A stretch of 64,000 nucleotides of DNA from Ferruginibacter sp. (lineage in GTDB: Bacteria > Bacteroidota > Bacteroidia > Chitinophagales > Chitinophagaceae): the NCBI GenBank assembly GCA_014379905.1, contig JACMKX010000186.1:24167-88166 (forward strand), given 5' to 3'. Shown here in pieces: positions 9,249 through 18,058 of this stretch; the stretch's first letter is position 1; the number at the start of each line of letters is the position of its first letter. Under the pieces are notes generated by a model. It worked only from the letters and a program-made list of their open reading frames with translations, was not told where the DNA came from and made no database searches. A program made the position numbers and the translations under genes.

Positions 9249-10466
9249 TTATGGATATAATAAGTTAGCTCTTAAGCGGTTTGCTTTTTCACCCGCCAGT
9301 GCTGTCATTTTTTCTTTACAGTTCCTGCAATTAAATTGAATGGCCGCATTTTGCAACAGGAAAAAAGCCTGCTCATATTCATACGGTTTTATCTGCGGGT
9401 ACTGCCATTCTTTTTCTTTGATAAAAAACGGGTAAGCAGTTTCAAATGCTTTTTTTAAGGAAGCGCCCGAAGGGGTTACCCGGTTCCACAGATCCTCATC
9501 GGTACGTGTAGCCATTTGAGCAATATTGAAAAATGCTTCCATTACAAAGGAGGTATAATGCAACGAGATGGTTCTTTCCAGTTCCTTTGGAAAATAGCCG
9601 TTTGCATCCAGTTGCTTATCCAGCCTGCCTGCAGCGTTCAATACAATTTTATTTGCCAGTGTTTTATCCGAAATAAATAAAGCCATGGATAAACGTTGTG
9701 CATCGTACCAGGCGCCATGATTGTTATCGGCATTCATTTCGTCTGTGCCGATCTTACTGGTTTGCATCCAGTTTAAAAAAGCAGTAAACCAATCCTTCAT
9801 GCCCTGCTGATGTTTTGTTGTCCAGCTTTTGGAGCCTTTCAACAATCCTATGGCATCCACCAGTTTTACAAAATGACGGGAGTCTATCATGCCAGCTCCC
9901 CTGCCTGTATTTTGCCCTTTGATGGCCTGGCCATAATTTAAATTGGGATTCATCCGGGTGGCAGTGTCTAAAAACCAAACCTGCATTAATTTAGCTGCAT
10001 GGTCTGCGTATTTTCTTTCGCCTGAAAAATAATAAGCCAGTGCGAGCGTGTGTACTTCACCGCAAAGTTTTGGCATATACTCCTTGTCTTTATATTCTTT
10101 TACTTCCGGGTTTGTTTGCCCGTCTTTTCTTACATAGGGCAATCCATCTTTTGTAGCCGGATTGGGCCAATGGTATGGAGCCAGGCTCATGTAATCATGC
10201 TTGTCCCCGCTGGGTGGTACATTTTTTTTCTCTGTTACACTTACCGGGCCCCATAGTAATGCTTTGTCGGCATCCTTCAACAATAGTTTATAGGATGCAG
10301 ACAGTTCAGGATCATTGGCATTTATCCTGCGTTTGTTGTTCTCCAGTGTTGTTGCATCCAGTGCAAATACAGCCGGTTCATTATTTTGCATGTAAGCTTT
10401 TGAAACACTACATGCCATGAAGGAGGAAACAAAAAACAGGAATAGTATTTTTTTAACAGGTTTCAT
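9249..10466 (-). CDS. Alginate_lyase-fold lipoprotein (PL5/PL38-like lyase)
   Basis: This 405-residue protein has a lipoprotein signal with Cys19 (SFMACS). The segment MSLAPYHWPNP (93-103) followed by LPYVRKDGQTNPE is the signature of the Pfam Alginate_lyase (PF05426) (alpha/alpha)-toroid family common in Bacteroidota. Likely active-site residues are Asn249-His250 (NNHGAWYD), Arg298 and Tyr304 (ELERTISLHYTSF). CAZy families with this fold include PL5 (mannuronate-specific) and PL38 (glucuronan/alginate); I cannot decide between them by eye. As a lipoprotein it would act in the periplasm or on the outer membrane. Its ATG overlaps the preceding stop by one base (TAATG), so translation is coupled to the T9SS protein upstream. 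Confidence 0.85.
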   Translation of the reverse strand: MKPVKKILFLFFVSSFMACSVSKAYMQNNEPAVFALDATTLENNKRRINANDPELSASYKLLLKDADKALLWGPVSVTEKKNVPPSGDKHDYMSLAPYHWPNPATKDGLPYVRKDGQTNPEVKEYKDKEYMPKLCGEVHTLALAYYFSGERKYADHAAKLMQVWFLDTATRMNPNLNYGQAIKGQNTGRGAGMIDSRHFVKLVDAIGLLKGSKSWTTKHQQGMKDWFTAFLNWMQTSKIGTDEMNADNNHGAWYDAQRLSMALFISDKTLANKIVLNAAGRLDKQLDANGYFPKELERTISLHYTSFVMEAFFNIAQMATRTDEDLWNRVTPSGASLKKAFETAYPFFIKEKEWQYPQIKPYEYEQAFFLLQNAAIQFNCRNCKEKMTALAGEKANRLRANLLYP

Positions 10467-13400
10467 TATCGTATAATTGAAATTGTTTTTATAAGATCAA
10501 CTCCATTTCCTTTTATAGCCACTGCATACGCACCATTTGGAATACCGGTGAGATCTATTTCAGTATTGATAAAACCTCTCGGCATAAACAGGTTTTTCTT
10601 TCTCAGCAAGCGGCCGCCCATATCATAGAGGTACACATCTGCAAGTGCAGGTTTTTGTGAGTAAGTGCGTACATTTAAATTTCCTGCAGCATTTACAAAT
10701 AAATAGAGGTATCGCCGCGTTGTATCACTCGCTGGTAAAACAGTGAGCCTGCCGGGTACATAAATAAAATTATAATTCTGTGATATGCCGCCGCCTGGTG
10801 TTAATGTATAATAGCCCGGCGCCGAATTGGTTTGAGCAGTTGTGGTAACTACAGGTGCTGTTGTAAGATTGCCAGCCGTTTCTCCCAATACAAAACCGGT
10901 ATAGGTAACGGTAAAATCAGGGTTAGGTGTTTGCTCAATTTTTACAGTATCTCTTACTCTCACGGTAAGGGCTACCTTATTTACGGTTAAAGTTCTTACT
11001 ACATTGGTTGCAGCAAAATAGCCATCGCTGCCTGCCTGCGATGCGGTAATATCTGTGGTTCCGGCTCCTGTTATATGAACAACATTTCCTGCAACCGTTG
11101 CTACCGAAACATTGCTGCTCGTGTATACAATAGGTATGGTATTATTGGTACTGCTGGCAGTAAGCATAAAATCAGCATTGCCATAATTTTTTGCCGTTAA
11201 TATATTGAACGTAATGGTTTGATTTTGTTTTGCCAGGATGGTCAATGAATCATTTACAAAACTAACAGTGTAATTAGCCGCAGTTGCGCCCGAAACGGTG
11301 ATGGGATATTTGCCCGGGGCCGAATTTTGTACCGCTGTTGTTGTTAATACAGCAGGTGTTAATAATACTGCAGGTGTTTCGCCCAATACAAAGCCACTAT
11401 ACGTTGCCGTTAGTAAGGGGTTTGGAAGCAATTCAAATTTGGTTTTTGCGTCAGCAGTAATGTTGAGCGCAGCTTTATTTACCGTTAATGGTTTTGTTAC
11501 ACTGGCGGCAGGGTAAAATCCATCGCTGGCCTGTGATGCAGTGATATTAGCGGTGCCTGCCCCTGTAATATGAATAGCATCGGCTATAATGGTTGCTACT
11601 GCTGCGTTATCACTCGTGTATGTAATAGGTTGCGTAGTATTTAAACTGGTTGCACCACCGTTAAAATCTGCATCCCCATAAGTTTTTGGAAGCAGGTTGT
11701 TGAATACAAACGGATCAACCTGGGCTACTGAACCAATACCATAAGATCCGGAACCTGGCACAATGGTGCGTGCTGTGTCATTTATATTATCTCCAGGCGC
11801 AAGAGGTGCACTCCACAATGTGCCCGTATTTTCTATGATCCCGATGTCTGATCCGGGTAATGATGAAAAAGCAGTTCCCTCCAGAGGGCTGGCCCATGCC
11901 AGTTTCAAACCAATGGGACCAGACCCGTTGGTGCGGTTAATATTCCACACTGCATTTACAACAGTTTGTTGCTGTAAGGTAGTAAAGGGTGTTCCGCTTA
12001 TTAAACCGTTGGCGGTAATGCCTTCAAATACGGATATGTTGAGATCATTTGTTTGAATGGGGTCGAGTGTTGCCGGGAGGTAATTGTTTGGTGTACCTAC
12101 TGGAATCACAGCTTCATTTAAACCATCGTATTTTATCAATGCCTGTGTACCTGTTGTTGTATTATATCCTGTAACAATATAATTCGCAGAACCAAAACTA
12201 CCTGTAATACCGGCACCTGTTAAAATATGTAAAGTATCCAACGGCCTCAGTGTAAATTTTCCGTTTATACCAACATGTTGCGAAACAGAAAGATTGGTAT
12301 TGGCGGTAACAGCTGCATTGATATCAGTAAAGCCTGTAACAGTTGTTATGGAGGCCGAGCCTGTTGAAATACCAAATGGTTTGGTAGTGGCTCCGTTTAT
12401 GATATAATTTATGTTATTTTCAAAAGAGTGATTGCCTGCAACAATAACAGATCCCGTGGCTGCATCAAAACCATTGGCGTTGGATGTTGTTAATATTGCA
12501 CCGGTTGAGTTCGCTGTTATCGCAACACCTGTGGCAGTAGCAGTTAATGCATTTGATATATAAATCGTATCCCCTGTTGTAGAAACAGAAATAATGGAGG
12601 TATTTGCAGCGATACCGGCGCCACTAATCAAATATCCCCTCATCCCGATAGAAATACCGCTGTTGCCGGTGATGATATAATTTCCTGTAACAGTATTACC
12701 CGTTGCGTTTACTGCTGCATTTATCCCTTCGGCATTAAAGGTTGATGATCCTGTTACCTGGCTGGAATTAAAATTTATTTTGCCTAATACATTAACAATA
12801 TTATCTGCTTCGATATTTTTTGCCAAAGAAACATCGGCATTGTTTGCTATGATAATGCCTGCCGGGTGTAATGTTCCGGCTCCGGATATAGTTTGGGGAG
12901 CCGCGCCGCATAACATTAATTCATTGCCGGAGGCAGCTGGCGAAGTAAGATTACCATTCATAGTAATATTCCCCATCACAGCTGTTTGCCCGGAAGTATG
13001 CGTTATAAAATTACAACCTGCATCAATATTTAAATTATTGATGCGATATACAGGCCCGTCAGCCGTAAGTGTAGCGCCGTCTTCAACACTAATATTTCCA
13101 AAACTCCTGCGGTTTAAAAAAGATCCACTGCCATTATTTGCCCGGTGATGATAAGTACTGCCCGGCTCAAAAACAATGGCTGTAAAAGTCGAGTTGTTGG
13201 CAACAGGACTATATCCACCCTCATAATATAAATGAGATCCATTTTCAAACACTACCCATTTTTCTGTTGACTGGCTATTGCTTCCAAATGCATAAGAAGA
13301 GGAAGCAGAAGTAATATTAGTGGTAAAGCTGGAACCACTGGTAAACCTGAAAGAACCAGGAGTGCCTGTTAATGTATTGTCGAACCTTGCCTGTAAAGGA

Positions 13401-13876
13401 GTGATCATACGCAACGAACCACTCACTCTTCCTGTGGTATTACCCGCCATAGCAAACCTTAAACTACCTGTTTGAGAAATTAATCCAAGAGAACTTCCGG
13501 CTTCAATAACAAAATCTTCTCCTGCGCCGCCATTCAGGTTAAAAGTGCTCGTTCCAGCAGTTGCCCTGATAAAAGTGGCACTGGCATTGTTTATAAACTT
13601 TATTTGTGCACATGTAATACCACCATTTCCTAACACCGCAACGGTACCGGTAGCCGGGGTAGCCCCTCCCACGTTAGTGCCATCAAATATTAAAATATCT
13701 GATGGGTCAGACGAGGAAGCCCTGCTACTGCCCGATCCGTTCAGCGCCGTATTCCAGTTGGTTCCGATAGTAATGCTGGTGGTAGGCGTTGTACCGCCAA
13801 CCCAATAATAAGTTGTCTGCCCATATATAATACCGGCCGATAACATCATGAACATAGTAAATAAAATTCTTTTCAT
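10466..13876 (-). CDS. Large T9SS-secreted surface protein with MBG-like repeats
   Basis: I place the start at ATG 13876 (MKRILFTMF...); an in-frame TTG at 13885 would add three residues. The 1136-residue product has a signal peptide ending near IYGQ, then a long Gly/Thr/Asn-rich beta-structured region to about 700. Next come two tandem copies of a YGxADF...VATV..HITGAGT..ITASQA block plus an MBG-type immunoglobulin-like block (about 720-1050). The C-terminal domain (about 1060-1136, VYLYDMGGRLLRKK...GAYAVAIKG) resembles a T9SS type A sorting domain. It is paralogous to the gene at the left edge. It sits inside the lyase/SusCD operon between the MFS gene and the lyase lipoprotein, so a surface scaffold or polysaccharide-binding role is inferred. 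No catalytic motif was recognised. Confidence 0.9.
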   Translation of the reverse strand: MKRILFTMFMMLSAGIIYGQTTYYWVGGTTPTTSITIGTNWNTALNGSGSSRASSSDPSDILIFDGTNVGGATPATGTVAVLGNGGITCAQIKFINNASATFIRATAGTSTFNLNGGAGEDFVIEAGSSLGLISQTGSLRFAMAGNTTGRVSGSLRMITPLQARFDNTLTGTPGSFRFTSGSSFTTNITSASSSYAFGSNSQSTEKWVVFENGSHLYYEGGYSPVANNSTFTAIVFEPGSTYHHRANNGSGSFLNRRSFGNISVEDGATLTADGPVYRINNLNIDAGCNFITHTSGQTAVMGNITMNGNLTSPAASGNELMLCGAAPQTISGAGTLHPAGIIIANNADVSLAKNIEADNIVNVLGKINFNSSQVTGSSTFNAEGINAAVNATGNTVTGNYIITGNSGISIGMRGYLISGAGIAANTSIISVSTTGDTIYISNALTATATGVAITANSTGAILTTSNANGFDAATGSVIVAGNHSFENNINYIINGATTKPFGISTGSASITTVTGFTDINAAVTANTNLSVSQHVGINGKFTLRPLDTLHILTGAGITGSFGSANYIVTGYNTTTGTQALIKYDGLNEAVIPVGTPNNYLPATLDPIQTNDLNISVFEGITANGLISGTPFTTLQQQTVVNAVWNINRTNGSGPIGLKLAWASPLEGTAFSSLPGSDIGIIENTGTLWSAPLAPGDNINDTARTIVPGSGSYGIGSVAQVDPFVFNNLLPKTYGDADFNGGATSLNTTQPITYTSDNAAVATIIADAIHITGAGTANITASQASDGFYPAASVTKPLTVNKAALNITADAKTKFELLPNPLLTATYSGFVLGETPAVLLTPAVLTTTAVQNSAPGKYPITVSGATAANYTVSFVNDSLTILAKQNQTITFNILTAKNYGNADFMLTASSTNNTIPIVYTSSNVSVATVAGNVVHITGAGTTDITASQAGSDGYFAATNVVRTLTVNKVALTVRVRDTVKIEQTPNPDFTVTYTGFVLGETAGNLTTAPVVTTTAQTNSAPGYYTLTPGGGISQNYNFIYVPGRLTVLPASDTTRRYLYLFVNAAGNLNVRTYSQKPALADVYLYDMGGRLLRKKNLFMPRGFINTEIDLTGIPNGAYAVAIKGNGVDLIKTISIIR

Positions 13877-13908
13877 ATAGCGCAAGGTTTTAATCGAAAT
13901 AATCAGGA

Positions 13909-15228
13909 TTAGATATCCGTTTGTTTTTTACTAACAATAAATGTGATGCACAACCAGGCAACCGGAACCAGCAAAGCCCCGAGTACAAAAAAACTAGTGT
14001 AGCTTGTTTTGGTTAATACAGGAACCAGCCAGGTTACTATGAGTGTACCGAGTACGGCAGAAGTGCCGCTCATGCCTGCAACGGTGCCAACATTTTTTCC
14101 ATGAAAATAATCGCCGGGTAATGTTTGCAGGTTATTGATAAGAAACTGGAAGCCAAACATGGTGGCGCTAATCAATGCAATGGCAATAGCCGGTTGCTCT
14201 TTCAGCTGATCTATATAATAGGCCGTAATGGAAAGCGACAGCAACATGATAATGCTGCCGATGGTGATCGCATTTTTTCTTGCCCCTACAGGCGCTGCCG
14301 ATTTTTTTATGAGGCGTGCAGCATACAAACCGCCGGTTATGCCTCCGATGGCTGCGAACACATAAGGAACCCATCCAAACACGCCTACCCCGGCAAGGTC
14401 TAAGTTGAAATTTTCTTTCAGCAAATAAGGCAGCCAGGTAACAAACATCCACCATACAGGATCTATAAAAAACCTGGAAATAATAACCCCCCAGGTGTTT
14501 TTAAATTGCAATAATTCTTTCCAGGAATATACTTTTGTTTCAACAGGGGAAAGTGGTTTTTTAACCGTTGCCGAAGCAACGTTTTCTCCACTGTCATCAG
14601 AGATGCCAAGGATGTGCTGTTTTTCTTCTTCTGTTATCCACGGATGTTTATCAGGCGTTCCTTTATTAATGATAAGCCATGGAATAATCCATAATAAACC
14701 CAGGACGGCTATGCCTAAAAAGGTCATCTTCCATCCAAAGGCAATGTTCAGGTAAACAATAAAAGGTATAGCGATTACATTACCAACGGAGGCACTGGCG
14801 CCAAAAATACCCTGGGCAATCCCTCTTTCTTTTGCCGGAAACCACTCTGCATTGCTTTTAGCAGCACCCGGCCAGTTTCCTGCTTCACTGATGCCAAGAA
14901 AAAAGCGAAATACGCTAAAAGAAGCCAGGCCCCTCGCGGCAGCATGCAGCCCGATTGAAATACTCCAGCCCACAATTGATATTACAAATCCAATCCTGGT
15001 TCCAACGGCATCCATTAGTTTGCCTGTAACCGTTTGCCCGATCGCATAAGCGATCATAAAAAATGTGGTGATGAGTTTGAGTGCATCTTTACCATCTGCT
15101 TCTGCAATGCCAAAATCTTTATGAATGAAAGGCCACAGGACATTCACTGCCGTACGATCAATATAATTTATGATCGTAGCCAAAGCAATCATGCTTATGA
15201 TATACCACCTTAGTCCTTTGATCTTCAT
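13909..15228 (-). CDS. MFS transporter, hexuronate/ExuT-like (ACS family)
   Basis: The 439-residue protein has about 12 hydrophobic segments. The first helix ends in INYIDRTAVNVLWPFI, typical of the anion:cation symporter (ACS) group that includes ExuT and GudP. The loop GKLMDAVGTRIGFV matches the MFS signature between helices 2 and 3, and RFFLGISEAGNWPGAAKSN is the conserved helix 4 segment of hexuronate transporters. It would carry unsaturated or keto-deoxy uronate monomers (or free uronates) across the inner membrane. The gene follows kdgF by 123 nt containing a short duplicated repeat, and precedes the surface protein gene. Such transporters are regular members of alginate and pectin loci in Bacteroidota. 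Confidence 0.92.
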   Translation of the reverse strand: MKIKGLRWYIISMIALATIINYIDRTAVNVLWPFIHKDFGIAEADGKDALKLITTFFMIAYAIGQTVTGKLMDAVGTRIGFVISIVGWSISIGLHAAARGLASFSVFRFFLGISEAGNWPGAAKSNAEWFPAKERGIAQGIFGASASVGNVIAIPFIVYLNIAFGWKMTFLGIAVLGLLWIIPWLIINKGTPDKHPWITEEEKQHILGISDDSGENVASATVKKPLSPVETKVYSWKELLQFKNTWGVIISRFFIDPVWWMFVTWLPYLLKENFNLDLAGVGVFGWVPYVFAAIGGITGGLYAARLIKKSAAPVGARKNAITIGSIIMLLSLSITAYYIDQLKEQPAIAIALISATMFGFQFLINNLQTLPGDYFHGKNVGTVAGMSGTSAVLGTLIVTWLVPVLTKTSYTSFFVLGALLVPVAWLCITFIVSKKQTDI

Positions 15229-15262
15229 TATTGTTTATTAAATATTCGTTCTTTTAAACACT

Positions 15263-15350
15263 GCCTTCGACAAGCTCAGGCTCACAGCTATCTATTGTGA
15301 ATAAAATCTTCCCTCTTTTAAAAATCGCCTTCGACAAGCTCAGGCTGACA
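15263..15350 (-). repeat. Two copies of a REP-like word, part of a 64-bp imperfect duplication
   Basis: GCCTTCGACAAGCTCAGGCT occurs at 15263-15282 and again at 15327-15346. The following bases are also similar (TATCTATTGTGAATAAAATC against TATTTAGTATCAATAAAATC). The second copy runs into the last codons of kdgF, so the 64-bp offset duplicates the kdgF tail. The core word is a widely seen short interspersed repeat type. It fills most of the kdgF-MFS gap. Confidence 0.7.
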
Positions 15351-15351
15351 A

Positions 15352-15705
15352 CTATTTAGTATCAATAAAATCTTCCCTTACCGGGCTAAACACATCTATT
15401 AGTATACCGGCCTCTATACATACCGCACCATGCCACACATTGGTGGGAATAAAGAAAGCGTCTCCGGCTTTCAGTATTTTTTTCTCACCGGCAATTTCAA
15501 TTTCAAACACACCGCTTTCCACATGAGAGATCTGCGTGTGATGATGCTGGTGAACATTACCTATGCCGCCGCTTTCAAATGCTACTTTTACCAGCATCAG
15601 TCTTTCGTCGTAAGCCATGATCTTTCTTTTTACACCACCACCTAAATCCAGCCATGGTATATCTGCATTTTCAATAAATACTTTTACAGCTTCTGTTGTT
15701 CCCAT
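15352..15705 (-). CDS. kdgF: KdgF-type cupin, unsaturated uronate linearisation
   Basis: This 117-residue single-domain cupin shows the KdgF metal-site pattern: His52 and His54 in VHQHHHTQ, Gln58, and His92 in PTNVWHG. The segment HVESGVFEIEIAGEKKILKAGDAFFIP is the two-motif cupin core. KdgF enzymes open 4,5-unsaturated monouronates released by lyases to the linear 4-deoxy-5-keto acid, a step shared by alginate and pectin breakdown. It lies between the PL17 lyase (37 nt upstream) and the MFS transporter, just as in known alginate loci. The protein has no signal peptide, in line with cytoplasmic action. The last codons are copied in the repeat immediately downstream. Confidence 0.92.
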   Translation of the reverse strand: MGTTEAVKVFIENADIPWLDLGGGVKRKIMAYDERLMLVKVAFESGGIGNVHQHHHTQISHVESGVFEIEIAGEKKILKAGDAFFIPTNVWHGAVCIEAGILIDVFSPVREDFIDTK

Positions 15706-15742
15706 TGTTTTTTTTTAATCAGTTTTAAGAGTTGGTTGTGGA

Positions 15743-17929
15743 TCAGTTTATTTTTTTGCCATCATAAAACACGCCCACCGGACCTGTCCACGAAAAACCT
15801 GCAGCACTGTTTGCCTGCTGTTCATTCATGTTGGTATTGTGTTGTGCGATGATGAGTTTCTTATTATTCAATTCAATTTCAACTACGATGTAACTGGCAT
15901 CCTGTTGCAGCACCCTGATATTTTTTACTTCTGCATAGGCACCTGCTGAGAATTCGTTGATGGGATCAAAACTGCCGTGGATCTCTGTAACGTTTACGAA
16001 TAATGCATCTGTGCCTTTTTTGCGAATGATCATAGCCGGCTCGTGGCGCAAATTAAAATTGGGATCATTGGCGCCGGAACGGGTAAAGAAAACAGTACCG
16101 GCTCCCTGCACCAGGGAAGAAATGGTGTAATAGGTCCTGTTATTCAGCAAGGTCAGTTGCACCAGGCTGTCATTTACAGCTGCTTCTGCTTCTTTCCACA
16201 AATGCTGGTACCCATTCTTATTCCCCAATGTTTCCTGCCTGGCAGCATAGGATTTATATTTTACACTGGTCCATATCAAATCGCCATTATAATGAAAAGG
16301 AAGATCATATTGATGTTCGGTAGCAGCCGCAGCACTGAACAGGTCTGCAATTACTTTTTTGCCGTCGGGTAATTCGATCATGTAAACGCCTCTTTTCATT
16401 GCAATGCCTTTGTAGGCATTATCATCTTTGGCAATCACCACCTGTACATTTTTATTTTTTATACTGCTGTATAATTTATCGGCATGAAAATTTTCGGCAA
16501 CGGCTTCCTTTGCCCCAAAATGGCTGGTTTCATCAGCCACGAGTGTATTGTGGGCAATGGTTTGTGCTGCATAGGTTTTTGTTTCGGGCAAATAACGGCC
16601 ACCGTATTTTTGCTCCACCCCTATAAAACGCACGGCGCCGTAATCGCTTAAAATTTCATTGCCTTTGTCGTACAGGTTATAGTTCAACTTATCGTAGTGG
16701 CCATGTGATAATCCATGCGCAGAATACTTATAGATAAGCGTGGTCAGTTTTTTACCGCTGCCGCTGCGTAAAATGCTTACGCCGCCTTCGTCTCCATTTT
16801 TACCATCGGTAAATTCAACGGTTTTATAAGGAAAATAAGCAGGCAGATTTTTATTGGCTGCAATAGCTGCGGCAATACCCACGCCTCCTTTGTTTAACAA
16901 TACCCTGTTTTGTTTCTCAGCCACATAAAGCAAGGCATCGTCTTTTCCATAAACATTCCAGGCTACACTGATGGCAGTTACCAGTTCGTTGGTGGTAAAA
17001 TCCTTTTCTTTCAACGCATCATTCAATGCAAAAAAAGTTCCGTCAGTATTGGTTTGTTGTAAACCTCCGTCCAGCGCCTTTTTTAGAATGCTGTTGCGGT
17101 GCTGGAATATTTTTAATTCCGGTTTCGCATGGTTGAGTGCCGTTGCAAAAACATAATAAGGAAGCAAAGCGTAGCGTACATAATAAGGTCCTTCGGTGTA
17201 ATAACCATCAGGCGAAAACAAGCCATCCATTAAAGCAATGAATCCTGTTTTACCATCTTTTTTAGAACCATACAAAGCCATGTCAACATAATCTTTGTTA
17301 TTGGTTGCAATACCAACAATACCTATGCCTGCACAGGCCCACACTGCGTGGTTGTGTATGAGGTTGAACCAGGAGTTGAGGTCTTTTGTAATAAAATCCA
17401 CTTCAGGTTTAAAAGCACCGGCTTCAATTATTTTTCTTTCAGCAGCGGTGATGCTGTGGTACACCAGGTCGTAGGCCATCCCTGTATACACCAGCCAGTT
17501 GGCATCATTTAACGCCTGCCAGAAGATACGGCCCGGTGAACTGCTGGTTGCTTCCGGGTGATTTTTTAAGGTGGGGTTAAGGGCTGCATATTTCAGCAGT
17601 ATATTTTTGGTAAACGTGGCATATTTTGCTTCGCCGGTAAGGTTATACAATACACCTGCATTGAACATGAGCATATAATTCTGCTTGTGTTTATCGTGGG
17701 TGTATCCCCCGGCGGGGTCTTTTGGAAAAGGCACATCAATGTCTTTACCGAGCCATTTATCTGTATCCTTTTTTATATCGTCGTAGCTTTCTTTAAGCAA
17801 AGGATATTTTGCAATATTCTTTTTTACTTCTGCAGCTTCGGTGGTTGTAAAAAATGTAGCCGGATGCTGCTGTGCAAAAACAGCAGAGCAGCACAATAAC
17901 AGGCAAAATGTTTTAAGCAATGATAACAT
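15743..17929 (-). CDS. PL17-like oligoalginate lyase (heparinase II/III fold)
   Basis: The start is set at ATG 17929, which gives a clean signal peptide (MLSLLKTFCLLLCCSAVFAQ) and a 728-residue protein. A frame extension up to 18058 is open but consists of repeat-like intergenic sequence. Domain order is an N-terminal (alpha/alpha) toroid (about 25-330) and a C-terminal heparinase II/III beta-sheet domain with HGLSHGHYDKLNYNLY. Asn193-His194 (NHAVW) and Tyr249/Tyr250 (EGPYYVRYALLP) match, with similar spacing, the Asn-His and Tyr catalytic residues described for PL17 enzymes such as Alg17c. PL17 enzymes are exolytic and release unsaturated monouronate from alginate oligomers, feeding KdgF and the SDR. 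It is the second gene of the series, between the SDR and kdgF. Confidence 0.92.
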   Translation of the reverse strand: MLSLLKTFCLLLCCSAVFAQQHPATFFTTTEAAEVKKNIAKYPLLKESYDDIKKDTDKWLGKDIDVPFPKDPAGGYTHDKHKQNYMLMFNAGVLYNLTGEAKYATFTKNILLKYAALNPTLKNHPEATSSSPGRIFWQALNDANWLVYTGMAYDLVYHSITAAERKIIEAGAFKPEVDFITKDLNSWFNLIHNHAVWACAGIGIVGIATNNKDYVDMALYGSKKDGKTGFIALMDGLFSPDGYYTEGPYYVRYALLPYYVFATALNHAKPELKIFQHRNSILKKALDGGLQQTNTDGTFFALNDALKEKDFTTNELVTAISVAWNVYGKDDALLYVAEKQNRVLLNKGGVGIAAAIAANKNLPAYFPYKTVEFTDGKNGDEGGVSILRSGSGKKLTTLIYKYSAHGLSHGHYDKLNYNLYDKGNEILSDYGAVRFIGVEQKYGGRYLPETKTYAAQTIAHNTLVADETSHFGAKEAVAENFHADKLYSSIKNKNVQVVIAKDDNAYKGIAMKRGVYMIELPDGKKVIADLFSAAAATEHQYDLPFHYNGDLIWTSVKYKSYAARQETLGNKNGYQHLWKEAEAAVNDSLVQLTLLNNRTYYTISSLVQGAGTVFFTRSGANDPNFNLRHEPAMIIRKKGTDALFVNVTEIHGSFDPINEFSAGAYAEVKNIRVLQQDASYIVVEIELNNKKLIIAQHNTNMNEQQANSAAGFSWTGPVGVFYDGKKIN

Positions 17930-18058
17930 ATATAGCAAATTCAATCTTTTAAGCACTGATTTTTTAAGCACGAATTCCCAGGCACGAATTACACGAATTA
18001 AAACCAATTCAAATTCGCGTTTGAACCTTTGAACTGTTGAACTGTTGAGCTGTGACAT
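17930..18058. repeat. Repeat-rich spacer between SDR and PL17 genes
   Basis: The 129-nt gap inside the operon contains GCACGAATT/ACACGAATT words (about 17968-18000) and GAACTGTTGAACTGTTGA (about 18029-18046). ATTACACGAATT also occurs, reverse-complemented, in the 90-bp tandem array at 61741-62147. It has no stop in the PL17 frame, so a naive gene call would start at 18058. Confidence 0.55.

Noticed and set aside
17930..18058. N-terminal extension of the PL17 gene to 18058
   Set aside because: The extension is repeat-type intergenic sequence, and a clean signal peptide begins at ATG 17929.
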